A program made the position numbers and the translations under genes. Source: JACRBK01 sp964427955 (GTDB lineage: Bacteria > Chloroflexota > Anaerolineae > Aggregatilineales > Aggregatilineaceae). From it: DNA of 13,288 bases. The stretch spans positions 1 through 13,288 of the forward strand of contig CAYRWY010000134.1 of the NCBI GenBank assembly GCA_964427955.1, read 5' to 3'. The notes beneath the pieces are model-generated. The model was not told the origin of the DNA. It saw nothing but the letters and a program-made list of their open reading frames with translations, and searched no databases. Shown here piece by piece: positions 1-7,334 of this stretch; positions within the stretch are counted from its first letter, which is position 1; the number at the start of each line of letters is the position of its first letter.

Positions 1-959
1 TTCCCTGTCCCCCGGCTGACGATTGTCCTGCTGTTCATCATGGCCATGGGAACCAGGGCCGCCTGATCGGCAGCCCGATCAGCATTCTCGACGGGGCGGC
101 GCCCATCATCATCCTGGCTGTGGGCATGACCCTGGTGATCGCGACCAAAGGGGTTGACCTGTCCGTTGGGGCGGTGATGGCGATTTGTTCCGCCGTGGCC
201 GTCGTCTTGATCAACCGCCACGAGCGGGGCGCTGACAGCATTTTCTATACGCCGGGGGCCGTCATTCTGATCGCGGTCGGCGTGGGGGCATTGTGCGGGC
301 TGTGGAACGGTATCCTGGTGGCCTTTTTCGACATCCAGCCGATCATCGCCACCCTGATTCTGATGATTGCCGGTCGTGGCATCGCCCAGATGGTGACCGA
401 GGGACAGTCGCCCACCTATACGAATGACACGCTGGCTTATATGGGGCGGGGGGTGATCGGGTATGGCATCCCGTTCCCCATCATCCTGTCCCTGGCCGTG
501 CTGCTCGTCGTTTATCTCCTGGTGCGGCGGACGGCCATCGGGCTGATGATCGAATCGGTCGGTATCAATGCGCGCGCCAGTTATTATGCCGGGATCAATG
601 CGGCCCTGATCAAGCTGTCGGTCTACGTTCTGTCGGGGATGTGCGCGGCGCTCGCGGGGTTGAAGGTAGCCGGGGAAGTGAAGTCGGCGGACCCGCACAC
701 CTCCGGCCAATGGGCGGAACTCGACGCCATCCTGGCGGTGGTGATCGGCGGCACGCTGCTCACCGGGGGGCGCTTCAACCTGATGAACAGTGCCCTGGGG
801 GCCTTGGTCATCCAAAGCCTGATCGTCGGACTCTACGTGAGCAAGCTGCACCCGACGGCCAATCTGGTCGTGAAGGCGATTGTCGTGCTGTTGGTCCTGC
901 TGCTCCAGTCGGAAGAATTCAGAAGATTTATGATGCAGCCTCTTAGGAGAAAAGCATGA
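1..959 (+). CDS. ytfT: Sugar ABC transporter permease, YtfT-like (5' partial, apparent frameshift near 50)
   Basis: Integral membrane permease subunit of a ribose/galactofuranose-class ABC importer. The frame open to the TGA at 957-959 matches the YtfT family from GRLIGSPISIL (codons from 60) onward, then GMTLVIATKGVDLSVGA, QPIIATLILMIAGRG and the cytoplasmic loop AILAVVIGGTLLTGGRFN. Multiple hydrophobic helices are present. The family N-terminus should contain another membrane helix. That helix is readable in a different frame from base 1 (LTIVLLFIMAMG), which stops at 64-66. Adding one G to the GGG at 48-50 would join the two frames into MGNQGRLIGSP, exactly as the family expects. So this is either a real frameshift or a homopolymer error. 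If the upstream frame is ignored, a GTG at 120 gives a shortened protein. The stop overlaps the start of the next permease (ATGA), so the two are translationally coupled. Substrate is unproven; galactofuranose is the E. coli precedent. Confidence 0.85.
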   Translation, partial: PCPPADDCPAVHHGHGNQGRLIGSPISILDGAAPIIILAVGMTLVIATKGVDLSVGAVMAICSAVAVVLINRHERGADSIFYTPGAVILIAVGVGALCGLWNGILVAFFDIQPIIATLILMIAGRGIAQMVTEGQSPTYTNDTLAYMGRGVIGYGIPFPIILSLAVLLVVYLLVRRTAIGLMIESVGINARASYYAGINAALIKLSVYVLSGMCAALAGLKVAGEVKSADPHTSGQWAELDAILAVVIGGTLLTGGRFNLMNSALGALVIQSLIVGLYVSKLHPTANLVVKAIVVLLVLLLQSEEFRRFMMQPLRRKA

Positions 960-1945
960 AGTCGCGATTCTTTCCTCTCTTAATGACGTGCGTGGTCTTT
1001 ACCCTGCTCTACGCCTTCTGCTACTCGCGCTTTTCGAGTTTTGGCTCGATGCGCGTGGTGTGTAACCTGCTGCGCGATAATGCCTATCTGGGTATTCCGG
1101 CGGTGGGGATGACCTTCGTGATCATCTCCGGCGGGATCGATCTGTCGGTGGGCTCGGTCATCGGCTTCACCGGCGTTTTTTGCGCCTTGATGATCCAGCG
1201 CGAAGGGTACCATCCGCTGTTCGTGTTCGGCGCCGTGCTCGCGATTGGGACCGTGTTCGGCATGATGATGGGGATCGTCATCTACTACTTCAAGATTCCG
1301 CCCTTCATCGCCACCCTGTCGGGCATGTTCCTGGCGCGCGGCGGCGCGTATGTGCTGACGACCGATTCGATCAGCATCAAGCACCCCTTCTATACCGACG
1401 TATCCAAGCTCGTGTATGTGTTTCCCGACAAGGGCCGGTTCACCTTTGCCGCCGGGGCCTTTCTTGCGGTGCTGGCCATTGGCTTCGTCCTGGCACACTT
1501 CACCCGGTTCGGGCGCAACGTGTATGCGATGGGGGGTAATGACACCGGGGCGCTGCTGCTGGGCGTGCCAGTCGGGCGCACCACCATCGCCGTCTATGCG
1601 CTGAGCAGTTTTCTGGCGACCTTTGCCGGGATCGTCCTGTCCCTGTCGAAGCGTTCCGGCGATTCGACGATTGCTGTGGGGGCCGAAATGGATGTCATCG
1701 CGGCGGTGGTGATCGGCGGCACCCTCTTGACGGGCGGGGTCGGCTATGTCGTGGGGACCTTCATCGGCACCCTGCTGCCCGGTGTGATCCGCACCTATCT
1801 GACCCTGGACGGATCGCTGACTCCCTGGTGGACGAAAATCATCATCGGCATCCTGCTGTTTGGCTTCATCGCGCTGCAAAAGCTGTTGAGCAGCCGCCCC
1901 AGTTTCCTCAATTTCAGACCTCTTTCGCTAAGGTCGAAGGGATGA
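956..1945 (+). CDS. yjfF: Sugar ABC transporter permease, YjfF-like
   Basis: Second integral membrane permease of the same importer, 329 aa, close to the length of E. coli YjfF. Family landmarks are RVVCNLLRDNAYLG (about residues 33-46), GMTFVIISGGIDLSVGSVI (about 51-69), IPPFIATLSGMFLARGG and the loop VIAAVVIGGTLLTGGVG near the C-terminus, ending with a WWTKIIIGILLFGFIALQ helix. The ATG at 956 overlaps the previous TGA and has AGGAGA at 945-950. The two permeases would form a heterodimer served by an ATPase (YtfR-like) and a binding protein (YtfQ-like). Those should be encoded upstream, outside the window. An intrinsic terminator follows directly, so this is probably the last gene of the transport operon. 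The family call is firm; the actual sugar is not visible from sequence. Confidence 0.93.
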   Translation: MKSRFFPLLMTCVVFTLLYAFCYSRFSSFGSMRVVCNLLRDNAYLGIPAVGMTFVIISGGIDLSVGSVIGFTGVFCALMIQREGYHPLFVFGAVLAIGTVFGMMMGIVIYYFKIPPFIATLSGMFLARGGAYVLTTDSISIKHPFYTDVSKLVYVFPDKGRFTFAAGAFLAVLAIGFVLAHFTRFGRNVYAMGGNDTGALLLGVPVGRTTIAVYALSSFLATFAGIVLSLSKRSGDSTIAVGAEMDVIAAVVIGGTLLTGGVGYVVGTFIGTLLPGVIRTYLTLDGSLTPWWTKIIIGILLFGFIALQKLLSSRPSFLNFRPLSLRSKG

Positions 1946-1950
1946 TAGTA

Positions 1951-1988
1951 TAGCCGCCGCCATAAACTTACGGCGGCTGTCTTTTTTT
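1951..1988 (+). terminator. Intrinsic terminator after yjfF
   Basis: An 8-bp perfect stem (AGCCGCCG at 1952-1959 with CGGCGGCT at 1971-1978, 11-nt loop) is followed by seven T at 1982-1988. It sits 6 bases past the permease stop and only 17 bases before the histidine-kinase start. I found no good promoter in the remaining gap, so the kinase may depend on read-through or on a promoter inside yjfF. Confidence 0.85.
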
Positions 1989-2005
1989 GACGAGCGAGAA
2001 TTATT

Positions 2006-3859
2006 ATGAACAAGATACTGCAACGTCCCGGGTTGGGAGTCAAACTTAATATTTTCGTGCTGTTCGTCTTGAGCATTTTTCTGGTGAGCACGGTTTTTCT
2101 GCTCAACCGCAACACCAAAAGCCTGACCGAGCAGGTGGGCAGCGAGCGCGTGGGCGAGGAAGTGAATATTCTCCAGAATCGCCTGGCCGAGATTGAAGAC
2201 AAGTTGCTGATCGACATCAATTTTCTGTCCACCAGCGTGCATTTCTTCCAGGCGGTGGGCCGGCGCAGCGCCGATGACGTGGCGGAGATTGTCAACACGG
2301 CGAACGTCTCGCTCAAGCTGGACGATATCACGGTGGTCGATGGTGACGGTAAGCGGCTGGTCGATACCGCCACCGATCAGCAGGATTTCATCGAGGAAGA
2401 TAAGCTGCTCGCCATCGGGCTGTCCGGCCAGGAAACCATCGCGCTGATGATCGAAAACGAAGAGGGGCAGACTCAGATCAGTATTGCGGCGGTGTCCCCG
2501 GTCAGCAGCCAGACCGGCAACCAACTGGGGGCCATCGTGATGCGCCGCCGGATCACCGACCAGTTTCTGGATAACCTGACATTCGGGCGCTCTGCCGTGC
2601 ACCTGGGCGTTGTGTATGACAATCAGATCATCGCCCGGACTATCATCAAACCCTCTGACCGGCGCTTGCAAGGGGATGTCCTCGCCAACGGCATCCGCAT
2701 TGATCGTTCGTCGCTCAACGCCGCTCAAGATGGCCACCCGGTCATTCTCAACAACCTGATCTCCGGCGATGGCGGCGTGCCTCACGCGGTGGCGTATGTG
2801 CCCGTGCTCGCCGGGACGCAGACGTCCTCGGTCGTGGTGGTCATCCTCGTCGAGTTGGAAGAAATCTATTCGTTTCAGAACGAAACCCTCAACGTCACCG
2901 TCTGGATTTTCACCGCGCTGACCCTGTTGGCGATCTCGATCATCTACGTGGCGATCTACTACACGACTATCCGCCCGCTGAATGCCCTGCGGGACATCGC
3001 GCACACCATGACCAGCGGCCAGTATGACCAGCGCGCGCCGGTGAATTCGCTGGACGAAGTGGGACAGCTCGCGACGGCCTTCAATGAAATGGCAAATGCC
3101 ATCCAGCAGCGCGAGATCAGCCTGGAGGAAGCGCGCGAGCACGCCGAACAGGCGGACCGGGTGAAATCGATGTTCCTGGCGAGCGTTTCTCACGAACTGC
3201 GCACGCCGCTCAATGCCATCATCAACCTGACGAAATTCGTGGCGCTGGGTATGTTTGGCGAGATCAACGCCGAGCAGAAGGAAATGCTGCATAAGGTCGA
3301 AGCCAGCGGCAAGCATCTGCTCAATCTGATCAACGACGTGCTGGACATTTCCAAGATCGAGGCCGGATCGCTGGAACTGTTCGTGGAAGAGGGCCTGAAG
3401 GTCAACGACATTATCCAGGTCGCGGTCGAGACCGCCAAAGGGCTGCTGCTGCAAAAGCCGGTAACGCTGCAATGCGACGTCGAAGCGGACCTGCCGACCC
3501 TGGTGGGCGACGAGCAGCGCATCCGGCAGATCGTGCTCAATCTGCTGTCGAACGCGTGCAAATTCACCGAGGAGGGCCAGATCACCGTCCGGGCGGCGCG
3601 TACCGGTGAGGAGATTCTGATCTCGGTGCAGGATACCGGTCCGGGCATCGCGCCGAAAGATCACGAGCTGATCTTCGAGATTTTCCGCCAGGCGAAATCA
3701 GGCGTGCGGAAGGCGGAAGGGACGGGGCTGGGGCTGCCCATCTCGCGGCGGTTGACCGAAGCCCACGGCGGACGGTTGTGGGTCGAGAGTGTCTTGGGGA
3801 AAGGTGCTACCTTTTATGTCGCTTTGCCGATAAAATCATCGCTGGTACCCACTGTCTAG
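2006..3859 (+). CDS. Membrane-bound sensor histidine kinase (sensor domain-HAMP-HisKA-HATPase)
   Basis: A 617-aa two-component sensor kinase. Order of parts: a cytoplasmic start, TM1 at about residues 13-34, an extracytoplasmic region of about 260 residues, TM2 at about 299-321 (starting near W300), a HAMP linker at about 322-375, a short coiled stretch, and then the kinase core. The H-box SHELRTPLNAII carries the phosphoacceptor His396. The ATPase domain shows the N-box with N516 (LNLLSNACKFT), G1 DTGPGIAP at 543, F-box EIFRQ and G2 GTGLGLPIS at 572, so it looks catalytically complete. The extracytoplasmic part resembles Cache-type sensors (ITVVDGDGKRLVDT), but I cannot name a ligand. It has no receiver domain of its own. 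Two stand-alone receivers follow directly and are the obvious partners. A position just downstream of sugar permeases might suggest nutrient sensing, but a terminator separates them. The Shine-Dalgarno region is weak (GAGCGAGAA). Confidence 0.93.
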   Translation: MNKILQRPGLGVKLNIFVLFVLSIFLVSTVFLLNRNTKSLTEQVGSERVGEEVNILQNRLAEIEDKLLIDINFLSTSVHFFQAVGRRSADDVAEIVNTANVSLKLDDITVVDGDGKRLVDTATDQQDFIEEDKLLAIGLSGQETIALMIENEEGQTQISIAAVSPVSSQTGNQLGAIVMRRRITDQFLDNLTFGRSAVHLGVVYDNQIIARTIIKPSDRRLQGDVLANGIRIDRSSLNAAQDGHPVILNNLISGDGGVPHAVAYVPVLAGTQTSSVVVVILVELEEIYSFQNETLNVTVWIFTALTLLAISIIYVAIYYTTIRPLNALRDIAHTMTSGQYDQRAPVNSLDEVGQLATAFNEMANAIQQREISLEEAREHAEQADRVKSMFLASVSHELRTPLNAIINLTKFVALGMFGEINAEQKEMLHKVEASGKHLLNLINDVLDISKIEAGSLELFVEEGLKVNDIIQVAVETAKGLLLQKPVTLQCDVEADLPTLVGDEQRIRQIVLNLLSNACKFTEEGQITVRAARTGEEILISVQDTGPGIAPKDHELIFEIFRQAKSGVRKAEGTGLGLPISRRLTEAHGGRLWVESVLGKGATFYVALPIKSSLVPTV

Positions 3860-3873
3860 TGGAGGATTCATCT

Positions 3874-4278
3874 ATGCCGGACCCCGTGATCCTGTACTTT
3901 GAGGACGATGAGTTGAGCCGCGAAGTGATGAGAGTCTGCCTGACACGCGGGATGGGCTACCAGAAAGTGTGGATCTTTGAGGATAGCGCCAATTTCGAGA
4001 GCCGCTTGAGCAGCGTCGGTTTGAAGCCGGACGTGATCTTTCTGGATATTCATATGGAACCCATCGACGGGTTTGCGATGCTCAAGTTGATCCGCCAGAG
4101 CGCGCACTTCCAATCCACCAAAGTCATTGCGTTGACGGCCAGCGTGATGAACGAAGAAGTGAAGATGCTCAAAGAAGCGGGGTTTGATGGGGTGATCGCC
4201 AAGCCCCTCGACTACGATACTTTTCCCAATGCGCTAAACCGTATCCTCAACGGTGAGCAGGTATGGCACATTAAATAG
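3874..4278 (+). CDS. Stand-alone response-regulator receiver protein (first)
   Basis: A 134-aa single receiver domain with no output domain. The acidic pair D11/D12, phosphoacceptor D58 (VIFLDIHM), T88 (IALTAS) and K110 (AKPLD) are all present, so it should be phosphorylatable. The likely donor is the kinase encoded 14 bases upstream. I chose the ATG at 3874 because GGAGG lies at 3861-3865 with an 8-base spacer. An in-frame upstream start inside the kinase gene would add about 32 residues that do not fit the family. Without a DNA-binding or enzymatic domain, it probably acts as a phosphorelay intermediate or by binding a partner protein, as CheY and Spo0F do. Its C-terminus (RILNGEQVW) resembles that of the next gene. 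Confidence 0.9.
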   Translation: MPDPVILYFEDDELSREVMRVCLTRGMGYQKVWIFEDSANFESRLSSVGLKPDVIFLDIHMEPIDGFAMLKLIRQSAHFQSTKVIALTASVMNEEVKMLKEAGFDGVIAKPLDYDTFPNALNRILNGEQVWHIK

Positions 4279-4324
4279 AGTTTTCTTTGAGGGTTTTACC
4301 GTTATGGTATATAGGTAGGATAGT

Positions 4325-4711
4325 ATGGCCATTCTCCACGCATTGATCATTGACGATGACGCCTACAGCGTCTATGTCATGGAACGCCTGCTCGATCAGG
4401 AGGATATTTCGTACACGGCGGTGACCGATCCCATGCGCCTTGAAGAGACGCTGGAAACGCTGGACGCGGTCGATATTGTCTTTCTCGACCTCGAAATGCC
4501 TAAGCTCGATGGGTACGAAGTTCTCGCTCTGCTCAAAGAGCACATCGAAGCCAAAGTGCCGATTGTCGCCTGCACGGTTCATACCGCCGAGATCAACAAC
4601 ACCCGCCGTCAAGGGTTTTCCAGCTTCGTGGCCAAGCCCCTGGATCTGGATCGCTTCTCCGACCAACTCCATCGTATCCTGAGCGGCATCCCGGTGTGGG
4701 AAGCACGCTAG
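4325..4711 (+). CDS. Stand-alone response-regulator receiver protein (second)
   Basis: A 128-aa receiver-only protein. D10-D12 form the acidic pocket, D55 is the phosphoacceptor (IVFLDLEMP), T84 the switch Thr/Ser and K104 the invariant Lys (AKPLDLDRF), so the site looks intact. AGGTAGGA at 4313-4320 is a good ribosome-binding site for the ATG at 4325. It lies 46 bases after the first receiver, in the same direction, so it is probably co-transcribed with it and the kinase. Its last helix and tail (LHRILSGIPVW) match the pattern of its neighbour (LNRILNGEQVW), which suggests an old tandem duplication or a shared binding surface. No output domain is present; its target is unknown. Confidence 0.9.
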   Translation: MAILHALIIDDDAYSVYVMERLLDQEDISYTAVTDPMRLEETLETLDAVDIVFLDLEMPKLDGYEVLALLKEHIEAKVPIVACTVHTAEINNTRRQGFSSFVAKPLDLDRFSDQLHRILSGIPVWEAR

Positions 4712-4716
4712 CGACG

Positions 4717-4745
4717 TAACTCCTGTCAGGAGTCAGACGTATACT
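4717..4745 (+). promoter_or_regulatory. Candidate promoter with overlapping operator dyad for the Tat operon
   Basis: A 15-base perfect dyad (ACTCCTG-T-CAGGAGT, 4719-4733) lies just upstream of a -10-like TATACT at 4740-4745. The expected -35 position falls inside the dyad and does not resemble TTGACA, as is common for activator- or repressor-controlled promoters. The dyad has no T-run, so it is a poor terminator. Assignment as an operator is inference. Confidence 0.35.
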
Positions 4746-4800
4746 GATGAAGAGGGCGCCCAGGCTCTTATAACCCCTGGGTAAAAGAAAAGAGGTCAGG

Positions 4801-5907
4801 ATGACGATCACCAGGCGTGAGTTCCTGCAACGCGTGCAGGTGTTGACGGCGGCGGCGGCGGTCGCGCCGTTCGTCCGGCTGGAGGCGCTGGCGGCCAGCG
4901 AAACGAAACCGATCGTGAGCATTGTCCGGCGGCAAAATGGCGATACGGCTCAGGCCGTAACGCAGGCTATTGATCTGCTGGGCGGAATCGAGGCCGTAAC
5001 CCAAGACAAAGCGTCGATCATGCTCAAGCCCAACCTGGTGAGCAACGCCGCGACCGATACGACCGACCCGGCAGTCGTGCGGACCCTGGCCGAGCTGCTC
5101 AAGGCGGCGGGCAAAACCGTCTGCATTGGCGAAGGATCAGCCGCCGCTGCGCCTGGCTTCAACATCATCGGCGGAGAAGCCTATCGCACCCATGACGTTG
5201 AGCTGCTCGACCGGATGCAGCGGTTCGTGTTCGACCAGTTGGGCTATACCGATCTGGCGCAGGAGCTTGACATTCCGCTGGTGAATCTGCACACCGGCGA
5301 GCTGGTCGAGGTCAGTGTCCCGGACAATTACGTGTTCAAGACGCTCAAGCTGCACCACTCGTTGACCGAGATCGATCTGCTGGTCTCCGTCCCGCGCATG
5401 AAGACCCACACGTTGGCGACCGTCACGTTGGGGCTGAAGAACGTGATCGGCCTCTATGCGGGCAGCGAGTACGGCACGGTGCGTGGCTACGTGCATGACC
5501 TGGGGGCGGAATACGCCGACGTTGGGATCGCCATCGAAATCGTGGACATGGCGCGCGCCAACAAAATGGGCCTGACGGTGATCGATGGCCTGCTCGCGAT
5601 GGAAGGGGATGGCCCATCGCTGGGGGCCGGGGCGTACCTGGTCGATATGGATCTGATTATCGCGGGCACCCACCCGCTCGCGACGGATATGGTCGCGTCC
5701 AGTGTGATGGGCTTCGCACTGGACGAGGTGCCCACCTTCGAATGGGCGGTGCGCGCGGGCATGACTCCCGCCCGCCTGGAAGACATCGACGTGCGCGGTG
5801 AGACCATCGAAGCGGTCCGGCGTGATTTCCGCAAACCGCACGTCACGCCCTGGAAACAGGTCAGTCCTTACTGGGGCAACAAAGAACTTGATGCGAAAGG
5901 CCAGTGA
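4801..5907 (+). CDS. DUF362-family protein with Tat signal peptide
   Basis: A 368-aa protein of the DUF362 family (PF04015). Its N-terminus TRREFLQ (residues 4-10), followed by an alanine-rich hydrophobic stretch to about residue 32, is a twin-arginine export signal, so it is probably exported folded. Family landmarks are KPNLVS (76-81), the glycine-rich IGEGSAA, PRMKTH (198-203) and GLKNVIG (211-217), then TVIDGLLAMEGDGP. No CxxCxxC ferredoxin motif, which some DUF362 proteins carry, is present. The biochemical role of the family is not established. The Tat signal is compatible with a bound cofactor or with the partner encoded next. Shine-Dalgarno GAGG is at 4792-4795. The stop is one base from the next ATG, so the two genes form one operon. 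Confidence 0.87.
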   Translation: MTITRREFLQRVQVLTAAAAVAPFVRLEALAASETKPIVSIVRRQNGDTAQAVTQAIDLLGGIEAVTQDKASIMLKPNLVSNAATDTTDPAVVRTLAELLKAAGKTVCIGEGSAAAAPGFNIIGGEAYRTHDVELLDRMQRFVFDQLGYTDLAQELDIPLVNLHTGELVEVSVPDNYVFKTLKLHHSLTEIDLLVSVPRMKTHTLATVTLGLKNVIGLYAGSEYGTVRGYVHDLGAEYADVGIAIEIVDMARANKMGLTVIDGLLAMEGDGPSLGAGAYLVDMDLIIAGTHPLATDMVASSVMGFALDEVPTFEWAVRAGMTPARLEDIDVRGETIEAVRRDFRKPHVTPWKQVSPYWGNKELDAKGQ

Positions 5908-5908
5908 C

Positions 5909-6883
5909 ATGACTGCCGGACTTTCACGACGTGCCTTCTTGAAAACGACCGCCGCCGGTCTGGCCGGGTTGGTGCTGACTCGTGGCCGGATCGCGCGTGG
6001 GCAGGTGGACGACCAGCGGTGGGCGTCTTCGAGCAACCTGAACATCACGATCCATGCAGCGGCAGGCGACGTGAAATTGACCACCAGCCGGAATGACTTC
6101 AAGCCGTCCTGGTCCCCGGATGGCAGCATGTTGACGTTCTTCCGGGCCGAAAAATATGGCGCGGGTTTCAAAGACTGGCGGTCTAAGATCTGCGTGATCA
6201 ACGCGGATGGCAGCGGGTTTCGCGAGCTGACGACGACCGACTATCCTAACTTCAACCCGACCTGGACGCGTGACGGCACGAACCGGATTGTCTTCAACCG
6301 CTTTTCTCCGGCGGGAGATTCGTCCAACCAGGTCTTCTGGACACTGCCGACGGCGGCGCCGGGTGATGAGGAGCTGCTCTCGGACCCCGCGCTGCGCTGT
6401 TACGAATGGGTGAACAGCGCCCTGCGGGATGGCCGTCTCTTCGTGGATCGCCTGACGGCGGCGGGGTTTCAGTCCTTCCTGCTGACGCCTGATCCTGGGC
6501 AGGCGGGCCGCTACGAGGAAATCGAGCGACCGACGTCCGCCCATTGGCACAAACTCTGTGTAGCGCCGAGCGAAACCAAAGTAGCCTACATGCTCGACCG
6601 GAATGACGACATTCCCAGTTATGAAGACGCGGTGATTTGTTACGCGCAGTTCGACGCAGCCGGACTCCGCATCTACGACCAGGTGCAGGTCACACCGGAT
6701 GATGCGAGCATTCAGGAGTACCCGGCCTGGCATCGGGATGAGAGCATGTTGGTGTACGACTCCAACGAGACCGGCACTTACCAGGTGTATGCCTACCATC
6801 TGGCGGACGGCAGCACGACCCGGCTCTCGTCCAGCAAAATCGTCAACGACCAGTTCGCCGACTTTGAGGGTCTGCCCAAGTAG
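5909..6883 (+). CDS. Tat-exported TolB-like beta-propeller (PD40) protein
   Basis: A 324-aa protein with a second Tat signal: SRRAFLK at residues 6-12 and a hydrophobic segment to about residue 23. The mature part has WD40-like/PD40 repeats typical of TolB-type propellers, for example FKPSWSPDGSMLTFF, KICVINADGSGFRELT, FNPTWTRDGTNRIVF and, near the C-terminus, YPAWHRDESMLVYDS then GTYQVYAYHLADGSTTRL. The ATG at 5909 lies one base after the DUF362 stop and has AAAGG at 5896-5900. Earlier in-frame starts would read into the DUF362 gene and put extra residues before the Tat motif. Propellers like this usually bind other proteins or surface ligands. The tight spacing and shared export route suggest it works with the DUF362 protein. 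No catalytic motif is recognised. Confidence 0.82.
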   Translation: MTAGLSRRAFLKTTAAGLAGLVLTRGRIARGQVDDQRWASSSNLNITIHAAAGDVKLTTSRNDFKPSWSPDGSMLTFFRAEKYGAGFKDWRSKICVINADGSGFRELTTTDYPNFNPTWTRDGTNRIVFNRFSPAGDSSNQVFWTLPTAAPGDEELLSDPALRCYEWVNSALRDGRLFVDRLTAAGFQSFLLTPDPGQAGRYEEIERPTSAHWHKLCVAPSETKVAYMLDRNDDIPSYEDAVICYAQFDAAGLRIYDQVQVTPDDASIQEYPAWHRDESMLVYDSNETGTYQVYAYHLADGSTTRLSSSKIVNDQFADFEGLPK

Positions 6884-6918
6884 TGTTTTCCCGCTCGAAA
6901 CCATTGGTCAAACTGACG

Positions 6919-6953
6919 ACGCCCGCGGCTCAGGTCGCTGCGGGCGTACTTTT
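6919..6953 (+). terminator. Intrinsic terminator after the Tat operon
   Basis: ACGCCCGC (6919-6926) pairs perfectly with GCGGGCGT (6940-6947). The 13-nt loop can pair internally, and TTTT follows at 6950-6953. It lies 36 bases after the propeller stop and before the gatC promoter. Confidence 0.75.
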
Positions 6954-6980
6954 CGCTGCTTATTCCAGGTGAGCTATAAT
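6952..6980 (+). promoter_or_regulatory. Candidate promoter of gatC
   Basis: A perfect -10 element TATAAT is at 6975-6980, with a weak -35 (TTCGCT, 6952-6957) at 17-bp spacing. The predicted transcription start near 6987 gives a leader of about 37 bases. It lies directly after a terminator, which fits a new transcription unit. Confidence 0.5.
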
Positions 6981-7023
6981 TTGTATAGGTTTGGTAGTGT
7001 CTGACCATCGGGAGCAGAGCACC

Positions 7024-7317
7024 GTGAAAATCGATCGTGACATGGTTGAGCACATCGCCGATCTGGCGAAACTGGAATTGACCGAGGAAGAGCTTGATCG
7101 GTATGCCGGGCAGCTTTCGGCGATCCTGGAGTATGCCGAACGTCTCCAGGCCGTCGATACGGACAACATTCCGCCCACCGCTTCCGTGCTGCCGCTGCGT
7201 AACGTGCTGCGCCCGGACGTGGCCCGGCCTTCCCTCCCGCGCGAGGAAGCTCTGGCGGGGTCAGCGGACACTGCCGAGGGTCAGTTCCGCGTTGAAGCGG
7301 TCATGGATGACCTCTAA
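7024..7317 (+). CDS. gatC: Aspartyl/glutamyl-tRNA amidotransferase subunit C
   Basis: Small subunit (97 aa, usual family length) of GatCAB. This enzyme converts Glu-tRNA(Gln) and, in some bacteria, Asp-tRNA(Asn) to the amidated forms in the cytoplasm. Landmarks are MVEHIADLAKLELTEEEL near the N-terminus, the middle IPPTASVLPLRNVLRPD and the C-terminal FRVEAVMDD. I chose the GTG at 7024: GGGAG at 7010-7014 has a 9-base spacer, and KIDRDMVEHIA is where family members begin. The in-frame TTG at 6991 lies almost at the predicted transcription start and adds non-family residues. gatA and gatB are not next to it, so the other subunits must be encoded elsewhere. Confidence 0.93.
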   Translation: MKIDRDMVEHIADLAKLELTEEELDRYAGQLSAILEYAERLQAVDTDNIPPTASVLPLRNVLRPDVARPSLPREEALAGSADTAEGQFRVEAVMDDL

Positions 7318-7334
7318 TATATAAGGTGTTGAAC

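Noticed and set aside
980..1879. A minus-strand open frame opposite yjfF
   Set aside because: Low-complexity His/Gln/Arg-rich antisense translation; the permease match on the plus strand is strong.
1928..3664. A long open frame on the minus strand opposite the histidine kinase
   Set aside because: It is rich in His, Arg, Gln and Asp with no family resemblance, as expected for the antisense of a GC-rich gene. The plus-strand kinase is unambiguous.
3778..3873. An upstream start of the first receiver inside the kinase gene
   Set aside because: The added residues are unrelated to receivers, and GGAGG at 3861-3865 clearly serves the ATG at 3874.
4287..4313. A promoter for the second receiver (TTGAGG and TATATA)
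   Set aside because: Spacing is only 15 bp and the -10 touches the ribosome-binding site; co-transcription with the first receiver is simpler.
4759..4781. CCCAGG/CCTGGG hairpin before the DUF362 gene as a terminator
   Set aside because: A 6-bp stem with an 11-nt loop followed by A-rich rather than T-rich sequence; it would not terminate plus-strand transcription.
6991..7023. TTG at 6991 as the gatC start
   Set aside because: It lies almost at the predicted transcription start without a ribosome-binding site; the GTG at 7024 fits the family and has GGGAG.
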